Positions 27,665-36,132 of a stretch of DNA of 64,000 nt are shown here, in pieces; position 1 is the stretch's first letter; each line of letters starts with the position of its first letter. The stretch lies in contig NZ_NPEA01000002.1 in NCBI RefSeq assembly GCF_002812205.1, positions 248,001 through 312,000 of the forward strand. Reading direction: 5' to 3'. The translations under genes and the position numbers were made by a program. The notes beneath the pieces were generated by a model that saw only the letters and a program-made list of their open reading frames with translations, did no database searches and was not told the DNA's origin. The DNA comes from Leptospira neocaledonica. Its GTDB lineage: Bacteria > Spirochaetota > Leptospiria > Leptospirales > Leptospiraceae.

Positions 27665-28705
27665 CTACGCTACCTTCTCTTTTACTCTAGCATTCTTAAA
27701 AAAGAATGCGAAACCTTGTATTAAATCATAGATCGCAGGAATTTGAGCCAAAGAGATACCTACATCCCCATGAGAGATTAAAGGTGTTAGTACTAATTTG
27801 GATTTTTTACGAGGAAGATGTTCTTTTAAAATCACTGCTTCATTTGCAGGAACTACATTATCTCCTAATCCATGAACAATAGAAACATGGCAATCCAATC
27901 TATGTAATTTATCTTTAACCTGTAATTCTTGTAAAAAGGAACTTTGAGAACCTGCGTTGGCTACGATATCTTTCCAGATCTTTTCTCTAAAACTTTTATC
28001 TTCTCTGAGTTTAGTGAATACTTCTTTACTTTCAGCGCTTATATTTTCTAAAACGGTAGGGAGTTCCAAGGTTTCTCTGGAAAAACTTCCGTCCAAAACG
28101 CAGGCTTTCAATGCAAATTCCAATTCTTGATTATCGGATTTGAGAGCATACTTTACGAAATTATAAAGAAGAATCATTCTTCCATATTCATCTCCCTCAT
28201 CGGAAGTCATTACATAATCCAAAGTTGATTGAACATCGCAGTAGGCGCCAATTGTAAGAATGGAGGAGATCTTTCTTCCTACTTCAGGATCGGACGCTGC
28301 GATCAGTCCCATACTTCCGGAAAAAGAAGGAGCGATATAAGAAAGTTTTTGATCCGGGCAATATTCTTTATTGGAAGAGATATGAAGTATTAGATCCTTT
28401 ATTTTTTCAACGGTCTCTTTTCTGATACGGAATTGTGTCACTTCTACTAATAAAGGAGAAATGACTGTATAACCGATTGCTGCGGCGGATTTACAAACTG
28501 CAGCGAATCTTGGGTCCTTATTTCCTAAATAAGCCAACCCGTTCACCGCTAAAATGGTTCCGCAGGATTTTCCTTTTGGAGTATAAAGAATCGCAGGAAT
28601 TTCAAAATTATCCGTTCTAACTAAGATCTCTTGTTCGGAGACTTTTGGCGGAGTAGGTAATTGGCAATGAAGAGCGAATTTAGCCGCCTTCCAGAAATAT
28701 TTCAT
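27665..28705 (-). CDS. Alpha/beta hydrolase fold protein
   Basis: A 346-residue hydrolase-like protein. The likely nucleophile elbow is PSFSGSMGL; an acid-residue strand VSIVHGLGDNVVPANEA and the later ISHGDVG His complete a serine hydrolase triad. The front strand TILAVNGLAYLGN is the oxyanion region. I start at the ATG at 28705; the frame is open to a TTG at 28717. No signal peptide. Substrate unknown (esterase or dienelactone-hydrolase type). It stands alone, convergent with the histidine kinase gene. Confidence 0.78.
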   Translation of the reverse strand: MKYFWKAAKFALHCQLPTPPKVSEQEILVRTDNFEIPAILYTPKGKSCGTILAVNGLAYLGNKDPRFAAVCKSAAAIGYTVISPLLVEVTQFRIRKETVEKIKDLILHISSNKEYCPDQKLSYIAPSFSGSMGLIAASDPEVGRKISSILTIGAYCDVQSTLDYVMTSDEGDEYGRMILLYNFVKYALKSDNQELEFALKACVLDGSFSRETLELPTVLENISAESKEVFTKLREDKSFREKIWKDIVANAGSQSSFLQELQVKDKLHRLDCHVSIVHGLGDNVVPANEAVILKEHLPRKKSKLVLTPLISHGDVGISLAQIPAIYDLIQGFAFFFKNARVKEKVA

Positions 28706-28764
28706 ATTTGTATCCAAACCCGAACTCGTTAAGATCCGATAACAATTTAATGACGATTTGAAAA

Positions 28765-28849
28765 GTCGGGCGACTCACTCGCTTTGCTCGTGATCGCGCT
28801 CTACGCTCCAATCCGCTACGCGGGATTTCCGCTGCGATCGCTGTCGCTT
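28765..28849. repeat. G+C-rich CGCT-repeat element, possible dispersed repeat
   Basis: About 85 bases of much higher G+C than the flanks. CGCT recurs seven times, and the stretch contains GCGATCGC and nested near-palindromes (TGATCGC ... GCGATCG; ATCCGC ... GCGGGAT). It fills part of the 317-base gap between the hydrolase and recombinase-like genes. It resembles intergenic repeats I remember from Leptospira genomes, but only one copy is in this window. The rest of the gap shows nothing else I can name. Confidence 0.5.
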
Positions 28850-29022
28850 GGTAAATCAAAATTTTCCACACGGAACAAAGAATCCACATTCTGACGTATC
28901 CTTCTACCAACCGCACGGTAACCACTATTCCGCGAGCCAAGATATCGAATGGGCAAATTCTACTTTGCAGACCATTTCCAAAATCCTATTCTCCGAGAAA
29001 AAAATCACATTAGGGTATCCGA

Positions 29023-29607
29023 ATGAAAAAAGAGAAAAGAAACAGAACCAAAATTTTACCTGAGGACGATCCAGTCTTAAGTAAGGAACAGATTCGACTT
29101 CTTCTGAACGCATCCAGAACTCACGAAAATCATTATCTATGGTTTCGAATGTTATATTCTTTCGGGCTTCAACTTTCCGAATTAGTCTCCTTAAGAGTAG
29201 AGGATTTGGATTGGTCCCACCATAAAATATTGATTCATCATTCCCAAACCTTAAACCCCAGAAATCCTTCTATTCCCCTTTCTCTAAGAAGGGATCTTTG
29301 GTTTATTTCGCAAGGAAAGCAGGATCAGGATTTTTTGTTTTCGGGTAGAACAGGCAAACTAAGTCCCAGGACTGTTCAAAAAATGTTTTCCAAGCTAGAG
29401 GAAATGACTGGGTTCCCTATTTCAGTTTTTAGGCTCAGGAGAAGTTTGGCTTCTCACCTGATCGAGGCAGGCTGGGATCTGGAAAGTATTCAGGAACAAT
29501 TGGGGCTTTCTTCCCAAAAATCCCTAAAAGAATTGCTCGGGCAGAAACCGAAAAATGCTCCGCGCAAGATATTTCCATTGGAGGAAATTAACGGGTCGGC
29601 GGCATAA
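29023..29607 (+). CDS. Tyrosine-recombinase-like protein lacking catalytic residues
   Basis: A 194-residue protein matching only the catalytic domain of XerC/XerD/phage-integrase proteins; the N-terminal arm and SAM-like domain are missing. Alignment by eye to GLRISEL, HxLRHSFATHLLEAG and LGHSSxxTTxxY gives: first Arg replaced by Gln-50 (GLQLSEL), the box II His by Phe-136, its Arg kept (Arg-139), the following His by Arg-140, the LGH His by Leu-162, and the nucleophilic Tyr by Leu. It should therefore bind but not cut DNA, or be decaying. The reading frame is intact. It lies next to the G+C-rich repeat and 139 bases before the STAS gene. Confidence 0.8.
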   Translation: MKKEKRNRTKILPEDDPVLSKEQIRLLLNASRTHENHYLWFRMLYSFGLQLSELVSLRVEDLDWSHHKILIHHSQTLNPRNPSIPLSLRRDLWFISQGKQDQDFLFSGRTGKLSPRTVQKMFSKLEEMTGFPISVFRLRRSLASHLIEAGWDLESIQEQLGLSSQKSLKELLGQKPKNAPRKIFPLEEINGSAA

Positions 29608-29644
29608 TATTCCAAATTTAGGATTTTCCAACTATAGGAGAATA

Positions 29645-29684
29645 GAGGAGATGGGAAAAAATTCTTGTAAAACCCCATTTCCTC
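29645..29684. terminator. Hairpin between recombinase-like and STAS genes
   Basis: GAGGAGATGGG (29645-29655) pairs over 11 positions, one G-U, with CCCATTTCCTC (29674-29684). The loop is 18 bases. It may end the recombinase-like transcript. Confidence 0.45.
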
Positions 29685-29745
29685 ACTAATTTAGTCTACG
29701 GCGAACTTTCCGTTCCCCTTTTGTATCTAAAAAAGGAAATTTTCT

Positions 29746-30123
29746 TTGTCGGAATTTGATCTTATGGATCGTCGCTCGGAGCCTAGCTTGGAAATTAAAA
29801 CGAAAAAAGTAGGGAAACATACCCTAGTTCAATTGGACGGCAGGCTGGATATCACACATTCGGACGAGGTAGAGGCAAAACTTCTAGACGATGTCCAAGC
29901 CGGAACTGGTGATATAGTCATTAACTTGCAAAATATTTCTTATATATCTTCTTCCGGGATCAGGATCTTTGTCGGAATGGTCCGGGAACTAGAAAAGCAG
30001 AATCGAAAACTCAAACTTTGCAATATCACTCCTAACGTGAAAAAAGTTTTTGACGTTGTGGAATTGTTGGATCTTTTCGAAGTCTACGAAACCGAACAAG
30101 AAGCATTAGCTACATTAAAATAA
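29746..30123 (+). CDS. STAS-domain anti-sigma-factor antagonist
   Basis: A 125-residue single STAS domain like SpoIIAA/RsbV, which binds an anti-sigma kinase and releases a sigma factor. The core is HTLVQLDGRLDITHSDEVEAKL and the phosphorylation loop YISSSGIRIFVGMV; the usual Asp-Ser-Ser-Gly reads Ser-Ser-Ser-Gly, with the phosphorylatable Ser kept. I use TTG at 29746, eight bases after AAGGA; an ATG at 29764 is the alternative. No anti-sigma kinase gene is adjacent, so its partner is elsewhere. It is 22 bases from the glycosyltransferase gene, which may be co-transcribed. Confidence 0.88.
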   Translation: MSEFDLMDRRSEPSLEIKTKKVGKHTLVQLDGRLDITHSDEVEAKLLDDVQAGTGDIVINLQNISYISSSGIRIFVGMVRELEKQNRKLKLCNITPNVKKVFDVVELLDLFEVYETEQEALATLK

Positions 30124-30145
30124 TAAGCCGGGGGCACTTTTTATA

Positions 30146-31642
30146 ATGGGTTCCCCCACTAGCGCAGAGGACCGATCTTCCGAAATTTACGGACTTATCG
30201 GTCTTTTCTTTTTATCAGTACTTTCCCTTTTAATTTTTAGGATCTCCGGGTTGGAGTTCCCACCCGTATGGCCTGACGAAGTTTTATTCTATTCTCCTTC
30301 CTTAGATTTTGCGAAGAATGGGCTTTTCCGAACAGAAGTGTTAGAAGGTTTAGTAAAGGGAATGGAGACCAAAACTCTTTGGATGCCTCCAGTCTTCTTT
30401 TTGTTAAATGGTTGGGTTCTGAAATTCTGGGGAGAAGGTCTCGAAGTCTTAAGATTATTCGCCGCGATCTTGTCTGTTGCGAGCGTCTGGGTATTTTGGT
30501 TCATACTAAAAACATTCGATTACTCTCCAATTGCAAGGCTTGGAGCTTCCTTACTTTTATTCACTGATCTATTATTCTTAAGAGTAGGTTGGACCGCGAG
30601 AATGGAAGCTCTTTGTTTGTTTTGGGCACTTCTATCCTTGCTAGTGCTTGCAAGAAAAGCCAGATGGAAGGGAGATATTCCTCTCCGACAATACGAAGCC
30701 TTCTTGTCCGGATTCTTTTTGGGGATCTCATTTTTATCACATCCATTTGGGGCAATCTTCGGAGTGCCCGCATTACTTTTAATCCACCAGGCAAAAGCTT
30801 GGAAGGTTTGGATGTTTTGGCTGGGCGGAGTATTACCAATACTCGTTTGGGGAATATGGATCCATCCTGACTGGGGAATTTTTTTCTACCAATTCGGAGC
30901 TCAGTTCGGACGTAAAAAAGATCTATTCCAATCCTTCTCTCCGATCACAAAGATCAAAGTATTACTAGGCGGATATGAATCTCCCGGCTTAAGATTATTC
31001 TTTTATCTGGCCTTAGCTTACGGGTTATGGGTGGTACGAGGAGAAATTAAGGACAAACCGAAATCTGCATTTTTCTTCTCTGCATGGACAGTTTCGATTC
31101 TATTCTTTTTGATCTTATCCACTGAATACTATTACGTAATGTATTTATGTATTCCTTTGTCGGCTTTGGGGGGATTCTTTTTCGAAAGGATCAGAAGTAG
31201 AAGGGTACAGTTTATCGCTGCTATATTAGTATTTTCCAATATAGCTATTCTAGTGAATGCTTATAAAAGAATAGGATTCGGAAATCCAGAATTCGACCTG
31301 AAAGATAAATTTTATGAGGTTTTGGGACCTGAACTAAGAGGTTCTAAAAAGATGTATCTACAAACAATCCCGGATCCTTATTTCCATATCCGAAAAGAAT
31401 ATCCGAATTTGAAAATATTGGAGTTTATCCCAGGAGAACTTCCTATTCCGAAAGAGGATTTTATCCAAACTTTGGATTCTATAGATACATTTGTATTCTC
31501 GGATCGTCAAAAAAGGAATGAATTCGTGCAGGCATACTTAGAGGAGAATTCTTCTAAGTTCAGAAAATTCAAAATTACTGCAGAACCTTCTACACTCAGA
31601 AAAGTAGCAAATGTAGAAGCGGAAGTATACCGCAGAAGATAA
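30146..31642 (+). CDS. Glycosyltransferase family 39-like membrane protein
   Basis: A polytopic membrane protein of 498 residues with about 10-11 helices, resembling the PMT/ArnT family that moves sugars from polyprenyl phosphates at the periplasmic face. The first periplasmic loop has VWPDEVLFYSPSL with the catalytic-type Asp-Glu, followed by WMPPVFFLLNGWVLKFWG. The C-terminal ~130 residues are soluble. The stop abuts the stop of the convergent thioesterase gene. Acceptor unknown; likely envelope glycosylation. Confidence 0.8.
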   Translation: MGSPTSAEDRSSEIYGLIGLFFLSVLSLLIFRISGLEFPPVWPDEVLFYSPSLDFAKNGLFRTEVLEGLVKGMETKTLWMPPVFFLLNGWVLKFWGEGLEVLRLFAAILSVASVWVFWFILKTFDYSPIARLGASLLLFTDLLFLRVGWTARMEALCLFWALLSLLVLARKARWKGDIPLRQYEAFLSGFFLGISFLSHPFGAIFGVPALLLIHQAKAWKVWMFWLGGVLPILVWGIWIHPDWGIFFYQFGAQFGRKKDLFQSFSPITKIKVLLGGYESPGLRLFFYLALAYGLWVVRGEIKDKPKSAFFFSAWTVSILFFLILSTEYYYVMYLCIPLSALGGFFFERIRSRRVQFIAAILVFSNIAILVNAYKRIGFGNPEFDLKDKFYEVLGPELRGSKKMYLQTIPDPYFHIRKEYPNLKILEFIPGELPIPKEDFIQTLDSIDTFVFSDRQKRNEFVQAYLEENSSKFRKFKITAEPSTLRKVANVEAEVYRRR

Positions 31643-32140
31643 TTAAACTTTTCCGTTGTCCTTGATCTTTTTAATAAGATTCCGATTCGCTTCCTGTCTT
31701 AGGATTGCATTTTCGTATCTTCTAATCTCTACATCCGACTCAGGTTTGATTTTGGGAATAGGGCAGGGCCTCTTATTTTCATCTAAGGCAACGAATGTGA
31801 GGTAAGCAGTCGTAGCACGGGTCACAACCCCAGTATACGGATTTTCTTTGGAAACCTGGACGCCTATTTCCAGAGAACTTCTTCCCGCATAATTGGCGGA
31901 AGCCTTTAAGATCACATGATCCCCCAGAGAGATAGGTTCCAGAAAATTCAGTTTGTCCACGCTTGCAGTAACAGCTTCTCTTCCACAATGCCTTTGAGCA
32001 ACCATCACAGCGATCAAGTCGATCCAAGACATTAAGGTCCCTCCGAAGAGGGTACCATAATGGTTGGTATGGTCGGGCATAACTATATGCCTGGTTTCTG
32101 CAGCGGATTGTTTCGGTGATTTGGTAATTTCTTCCGACAT
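31643..32140 (-). CDS. Acyl-CoA thioesterase, hotdog fold (YciA/BFIT-like)
   Basis: Hydrolyses acyl-CoA to free acid and CoA. A single hotdog domain of about 130 residues: VMPDHTNHYGTLFGGTLMSWIDLIA carries the Asn and Gly-Gly signature; DKLNFLEPISLGDHVILKA follows. The length (165) and C-terminal tail fit YciA-like enzymes. It may serve CoA recycling in an organism that lives on fatty acids. Alone on the minus strand between two other genes, 35 bases before the paraoxonase-like gene. Confidence 0.92.
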   Translation of the reverse strand: MSEEITKSPKQSAAETRHIVMPDHTNHYGTLFGGTLMSWIDLIAVMVAQRHCGREAVTASVDKLNFLEPISLGDHVILKASANYAGRSSLEIGVQVSKENPYTGVVTRATTAYLTFVALDENKRPCPIPKIKPESDVEIRRYENAILRQEANRNLIKKIKDNGKV

Positions 32141-32175
32141 CTATGACTTAGACGAATAATCCGAACATTACGTTC

Positions 32176-33216
32176 TTATAATTGGCATTGTAGGATAAAA
32201 TCGTTGAATACCTGAGCGATATAAACTCTTTCCTTATATGTAAGTGCCGTACTTCCTGCGGAAATCAATTCACCTGAGTTGGAAAAAATTTCTTTGATAG
32301 AATCATCCGGAGAAATGGAAAATATTTTGGTAGGAGAATGAGATTCTGCGTTGCTTGCATGTCTCAGGAATTTCATCACGGAAGGATGAGTTACTGTAAA
32401 AATATTCCCTTTTTCGTCTATCTCTAGATTGTCCGGGCCGCTTCCGAGTAGGATCGATTTAGGTTCCCCCAATACAATTTTTCCGTTTTCTCTCTTGATA
32501 TCGAATTTTAAAACAGTGCCTTCATTAAAGGAAGATCTGTATAATATTTCTTTTCCATCCGGTCTTTTTACATAAAGAATTCCGTTTCCTAGGGAGACAG
32601 GATTTCCTAAAGAAGCCCAGGATTTTCCATCGTAGTAAGCGATCTCGGAACGTTTCATTCTAAAAAGATCATGGAATAAATAGAGCATAAATCCTCCTTC
32701 ACCATGATCGTTAGAAACAAAAATTTCGTTTTCGGAAGCGACTGAAAGATCGTTAGGACTCGTGACCAAAGGATCTTGTAGAGTTTGGACATGTTTCCAT
32801 TTTCCCGCCTTAGAATTCGCGGAAGGTTTTTCAGTTCTTTCAAAAACTTCGATAGAATGTTCTTTGTACAAAGTGATATGTGAGATCACATACAATCTGT
32901 ATTTTCCGTTTTGGTTTAAAAGACTCATCCCATGAGGTCTGAAATTTTTAGGATATTCTGTTTCCAGTAGTTTTGGTTCTAGCTTGGAAGAATTTAGATC
33001 CAAAAAGAAAATCTTTCCTTCTTGGTCTTTGATCCTTCTCTCATGAGAAGATACATAAAGAAGTCCGGCTTCTCTATCAATGGCCAAATCTTCCGGGCCT
33101 GGCATTCCGGAAATTTTGGAGCAGCCTTTTAAGGGGATATCTTTGATATCTCCCGAACAATTACTAAAAACTAGGCCTAAAACGGCGAATACTATGGGTA
33201 GAATGGAAACTCGCAT
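32176..33216 (-). CDS. Paraoxonase/arylesterase-like lipoprotein
   Basis: A six-bladed beta propeller of the SMP-30/paraoxonase type. GPEDLAIDREAGLLYVSSHER, SPNDLSVASENEIFVSNDHG and GPDNLEIDEKGNIFTV hold the calcium-site Asn and Asp residues. The N-terminal signal ends with VFSNCSG, a loose spirochaetal lipobox, so it is probably membrane anchored in the envelope. I start at the ATG at 33216; a TTG at 33225 is in frame. Such enzymes hydrolyse lactones or aryl esters; the natural substrate here is not known. Confidence 0.82.
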   Translation of the reverse strand: MRVSILPIVFAVLGLVFSNCSGDIKDIPLKGCSKISGMPGPEDLAIDREAGLLYVSSHERRIKDQEGKIFFLDLNSSKLEPKLLETEYPKNFRPHGMSLLNQNGKYRLYVISHITLYKEHSIEVFERTEKPSANSKAGKWKHVQTLQDPLVTSPNDLSVASENEIFVSNDHGEGGFMLYLFHDLFRMKRSEIAYYDGKSWASLGNPVSLGNGILYVKRPDGKEILYRSSFNEGTVLKFDIKRENGKIVLGEPKSILLGSGPDNLEIDEKGNIFTVTHPSVMKFLRHASNAESHSPTKIFSISPDDSIKEIFSNSGELISAGSTALTYKERVYIAQVFNDFILQCQL

Positions 33217-33296
33217 GGGGTTCAAAGATCTGCCTTAAAACCGGCATTGGCAACCAGATTCAAAGTTTGAGACTGAATTTATTCTTGCAATTTTTG

Positions 33297-33305
33297 TGCA
33301 GTGCA
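33297..33305. promoter_or_regulatory. PhaR-like operator box (TGCAGTGCA) before second phasin
   Basis: TGCAGTGCA, 31 bases before the ATG of the second phasin-related gene, fits the TGC-R-N-Y-GCA pattern found twice before the first phasin gene. I do not see a convincing promoter around it. Confidence 0.45.
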
Positions 33306-33336
33306 TAAAAATGGGGTTAAAAAGGAATAGCAAGGC

Positions 33337-33594
33337 ATGGACAACCAAAAACTAAACGATTTAATCAATGCCGGGATTGGGGCCGTCCAGACTTCGAAAG
33401 AGATTTTCGATAAACTTCTCCAGGATCTAAACGATGGAAAGGAGAAGGTGGAGCAGAGATTCGACGAACTCAAAGCCCAGGGAGAAAAAGACCTGAGCGA
33501 CAATGCGTTGAAATTCAAAGTTCCTCTGGCTTGGGGAATCGTTAAAATAGAAGAGATTCGTGAGAATATCTTAAAACAATTTTTAAAGAAATGA
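33337..33594 (+). CDS. Phasin-related protein, small
   Basis: An 85-residue helical protein that opens DNQKLNDLINAGIGAVQTSK, clearly related to the start of the phasin-related protein at 4082 ([16 protein letters not shown]). It then has Lys/Glu-rich heptads. The ATG at 33337 is preceded by AAGGAATAGC. A PhaR-like box lies upstream, as in the other phasin gene, so both may be one regulon. A granule or coiled-coil role is inferred from family only. Confidence 0.75.
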   Translation: MDNQKLNDLINAGIGAVQTSKEIFDKLLQDLNDGKEKVEQRFDELKAQGEKDLSDNALKFKVPLAWGIVKIEEIRENILKQFLKK

Positions 33595-33628
33595 TGGGCG
33601 GATTTTTCCCCTGGACTAGGAAACGATC

Positions 33629-34459
33629 ATGTTTCGATTTTCAGAGGGAAAAAATTCTGCTCTAAGCTGCTTTTTACTCTTTCAACTATCTTCTCACTTC
33701 TTTTTTAGTCCGCTATATTCTCAAAATTTTTCTCCAAAAACCATAACACCTAACTCGGAAGAGTTGATTCTTGTGACTGAGGTAAGTTCCGGTAAGCCCA
33801 AATCCGAGAAGGTCTACGGAGCCTCCGAATTTTTGAAAAGGGAATATTCCCCCGCTTCTACCTTTAAAACTTATCTAGTTTTATCTTTGCTCGAGAATTA
33901 TAGCATTGATCCGGAAGAAAAGATTGAATGTGTGGATAAACATATTCCGAATTCTCCCAGGCTTTTAAATTTAAGAGATGCATTATTTTATTCTTCTAAT
34001 GAGTATTTCGAAAAAATTTTTCCCAAATTGGGAAAAGACAAACTGGATCTTACACTACGCAAAATCGGTTATTTAGAAAATTCTAAAGCGAATACAAAAA
34101 TTGAAGATTGGTGGATCGATCTTGCAGGTTTGAAGCACGGAGGCAGGATCAGATTAACTCCTAAGAAAATACATTCTTCTTGGGCAAAAATTTTTGGAAA
34201 CGGTTATGGGCTTTCTAAAGGAATTACGGAAGAATGGAAAAAGACTCTTTTTTGGTCCGAATGTCCCGAAAGAGAGGCTAACGTGTATGGTAAAACCGGT
34301 TCTTGGGAAGGAAGTTTTTGGTTCCAAGGTGCTTTGGTAAGATCTCAGAGCGATTATGTCATATATACCATCTTGAATAGAAGTAAATCAGGATCCAGAT
34401 CAGGAACGATCATTAGATTTTATGAATTAACGGGATGTAAGATTCCAAGTTTGGAATGA
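33629..34459 (+). CDS. Exported penicillin-recognising enzyme (class D beta-lactamase-like / transpeptidase-like)
   Basis: An exported protein of 276 residues with a signal segment (SCFLLFQLSSHFFFSPLYS). All three serine-penicillin-recognition motifs are present: S77-T-F-K80, S122-S-N124 and K222-T-G224. STFK and the overall length resemble OXA-type class D beta-lactamases, whose second motif is normally S-x-V; here it is SSN, as in penicillin-binding proteins. It could be a beta-lactamase, a sensor domain or a peptidoglycan enzyme. Gene stands alone after the second phasin, 34 bases downstream. Confidence 0.8.
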   Translation: MFRFSEGKNSALSCFLLFQLSSHFFFSPLYSQNFSPKTITPNSEELILVTEVSSGKPKSEKVYGASEFLKREYSPASTFKTYLVLSLLENYSIDPEEKIECVDKHIPNSPRLLNLRDALFYSSNEYFEKIFPKLGKDKLDLTLRKIGYLENSKANTKIEDWWIDLAGLKHGGRIRLTPKKIHSSWAKIFGNGYGLSKGITEEWKKTLFWSECPEREANVYGKTGSWEGSFWFQGALVRSQSDYVIYTILNRSKSGSRSGTIIRFYELTGCKIPSLE

Positions 34460-34481
34460 AGAGATATCAGAAAGAGGACTT

Positions 34482-34553
<72 letters not shown>

Positions 34554-34629
34554 GTCCTCAGTAGTATAATTTTTTAAGATCGATTCCTATGTAAACAGGT
34601 TTTTGAGAACTAAGTTTGGAGAGATTAAA

Positions 34630-35112
34630 TCAGCAAAGAAAGTCGGGAGATACAAACCAAATGATCTGTCCTCCTTGGAATTTTTCTCTAGGAATATTGA
34701 CTGCAAGTGCAGAACCAGGAGTAAATAGAAAAGATTTTCCGACTCCAGAGATCCCCAAAAGAGTTTCGGCAAACGAACTTACATCAGGGCTGTGACCTAC
34801 CAATAAGATTGCATCCGAATTGGAATTATCTTTTAGAAGAGGACAAATCCGAAAGTAATCTTCGCCAGGAAGAAGATATTCAGCGGATTCAGTTTCTAAT
34901 TCAGGCTTTAGGATTTTGGTATAAATTTCCGCACTTGCTTTGGTGCGAACATAAGGACTGTGATAGATCTTTTTGATCTTAAATCCGGTTTGAAAAAACC
35001 GGGCCATCTTTTCGATATCTGTGATTCCCTTAGGAGTGAGCACCCTGGAGGAATCTTTTCCGTCTTCGGAATGGGGGTCGGCTTCCCCATGTCTGGCTAT
35101 GATAATCTTCAT
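34630..35112 (-). CDS. SixA-like phosphohistidine phosphatase
   Basis: A histidine-phosphatase-superfamily enzyme of 160 residues. ARHGEADPHSE at residues 6-16 holds the catalytic His and Arg; HSPYVRTKASA and the late LLVGHSPDVSS complete the active site. SixA dephosphorylates histidine phosphotransfer proteins, so a link to two-component signalling is possible. It is divergent from the ABC transporter operon. Confidence 0.9.
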   Translation of the reverse strand: MKIIIARHGEADPHSEDGKDSSRVLTPKGITDIEKMARFFQTGFKIKKIYHSPYVRTKASAEIYTKILKPELETESAEYLLPGEDYFRICPLLKDNSNSDAILLVGHSPDVSSFAETLLGISGVGKSFLFTPGSALAVNIPREKFQGGQIIWFVSPDFLC

Positions 35113-35154
35113 AGAATAAATGTAGAATTGTGCGTACGTGTTCTAATAAAAAGG

Positions 35155-35172
35155 ATTGCTTCGAGAAGCAAT
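35155..35172. promoter_or_regulatory. Inverted repeat between sixA-like and ABC genes
   Basis: ATTGCTTC-GA-GAAGCAAT has eight-base perfect arms around a two-base centre, 40 bases before the ABC ATPase start, in the 99-base divergent gap. A DNA operator is more likely than an RNA hairpin with so short a loop. Confidence 0.4.
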
Positions 35173-35211
35173 GGAACTATCGTCTCCGGCACTTGGTCTA
35201 AGGATTTTTGA

Positions 35212-36132
35212 ATGCCTCAATTTGCAATTGAAATAGAGCACCTACGCAAATTTTATCCGAAAGTAAAAGCATTACAAGGTATTGATCTAAAAATTCCGCA
35301 AGGTGGGATTTTTGGTCTACTCGGACAGAACGGAGCCGGTAAAACTACTTTGGTTCGTATTTTACTCGGCTTCTCCAAACAGACCGAAGGTTACTGCAAA
35401 GTTTTGGGTTTGGAACCTTCTCCGCTTGCTAGAACTAAGATAGGTTATCTTCCGGAAAGAATGGCGGTCCCTACTTATTTGAGTGGGAGAGAATTTTTAG
35501 AAGCAAGTTTTAAACTAGCATTGGTACCTTCTTCCATTGCAAAAAAGAAAAGTAATGAGTTCCTAGAAAAGTTGGGACTAACAGACGCCGCGGATCGTAA
35601 AATTTCCACCTACTCCAAAGGTATGCTCCAAAGATTGGGGCTTGCAAATGCTCTCGGTGCTGAGCCTGAACTTTTACTTTTAGATGAACCAGGCACAGGT
35701 TTGGATCCTGCAGGTTATAAAGAATTTAGAGAATTAATTTTAGAAGAGAACAAGAAGAGAGGAGTTACAATTCTAATCAACTCTCATCGTTTATTGGAAG
35801 TGGAACAGATTTGTACTGAAATTGCGATCCTTCATAAAGGGAGTCTAATGGCCCAGGGCAAACTAGATGAATTAAAACAAGGTAAGGATAGGATCCGCAT
35901 TCGTTTGGAATCCGCGCCCGAATCTTATTTGGAAGAAATCTCTTTGGAACATAAGATAGATGGAAAGACCTGGGAAATACGTCCTAAGTCCGAGGTGGAT
36001 CTGAAAAAACTTCCTGCAATTTTAGTGGAGAAGGGTGCGGAAATTTTTCTCTACGAAAGAAAGACAGAATCTTTGGAAGATGTATTCTTCAGACTTACCC
36101 AAGGTCCTGGTGAAAATGGAGGATCAAATTGA
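35212..36132 (+). CDS. ABC transporter ATP-binding protein
   Basis: The cytoplasmic ATPase of an ABC exporter. Walker A GQNGAGKTT near residue 42, Q-loop ERMAVPTYLSG, signature YSKGMLQRLGLANALG, Walker B LLLLDEPGTGLDP and the switch His in NSHRLLEV. The 306-residue length with a C-terminal extension of ~90 residues is typical of the CcmA/YadG class. Its stop overlaps the TTG start of the permease gene (TTGA). Export substrate unknown. Confidence 0.94.
   Translation: MPQFAIEIEHLRKFYPKVKALQGIDLKIPQGGIFGLLGQNGAGKTTLVRILLGFSKQTEGYCKVLGLEPSPLARTKIGYLPERMAVPTYLSGREFLEASFKLALVPSSIAKKKSNEFLEKLGLTDAADRKISTYSKGMLQRLGLANALGAEPELLLLDEPGTGLDPAGYKEFRELILEENKKRGVTILINSHRLLEVEQICTEIAILHKGSLMAQGKLDELKQGKDRIRIRLESAPESYLEEISLEHKIDGKTWEIRPKSEVDLKKLPAILVEKGAEIFLYERKTESLEDVFFRLTQGPGENGGSN

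Noticed and set aside
28765..28849. The G+C-rich repeat as a CRISPR array
   Set aside because: CGCT words are irregularly spaced, with no repeat-spacer pattern and no cas genes.
28848..29063. 71-residue plus-strand frame before the recombinase-like gene, possible lost N-terminal domain
   Set aside because: It is in another frame, shows no resemblance to a SAM-like integrase domain and has no ribosome binding site.
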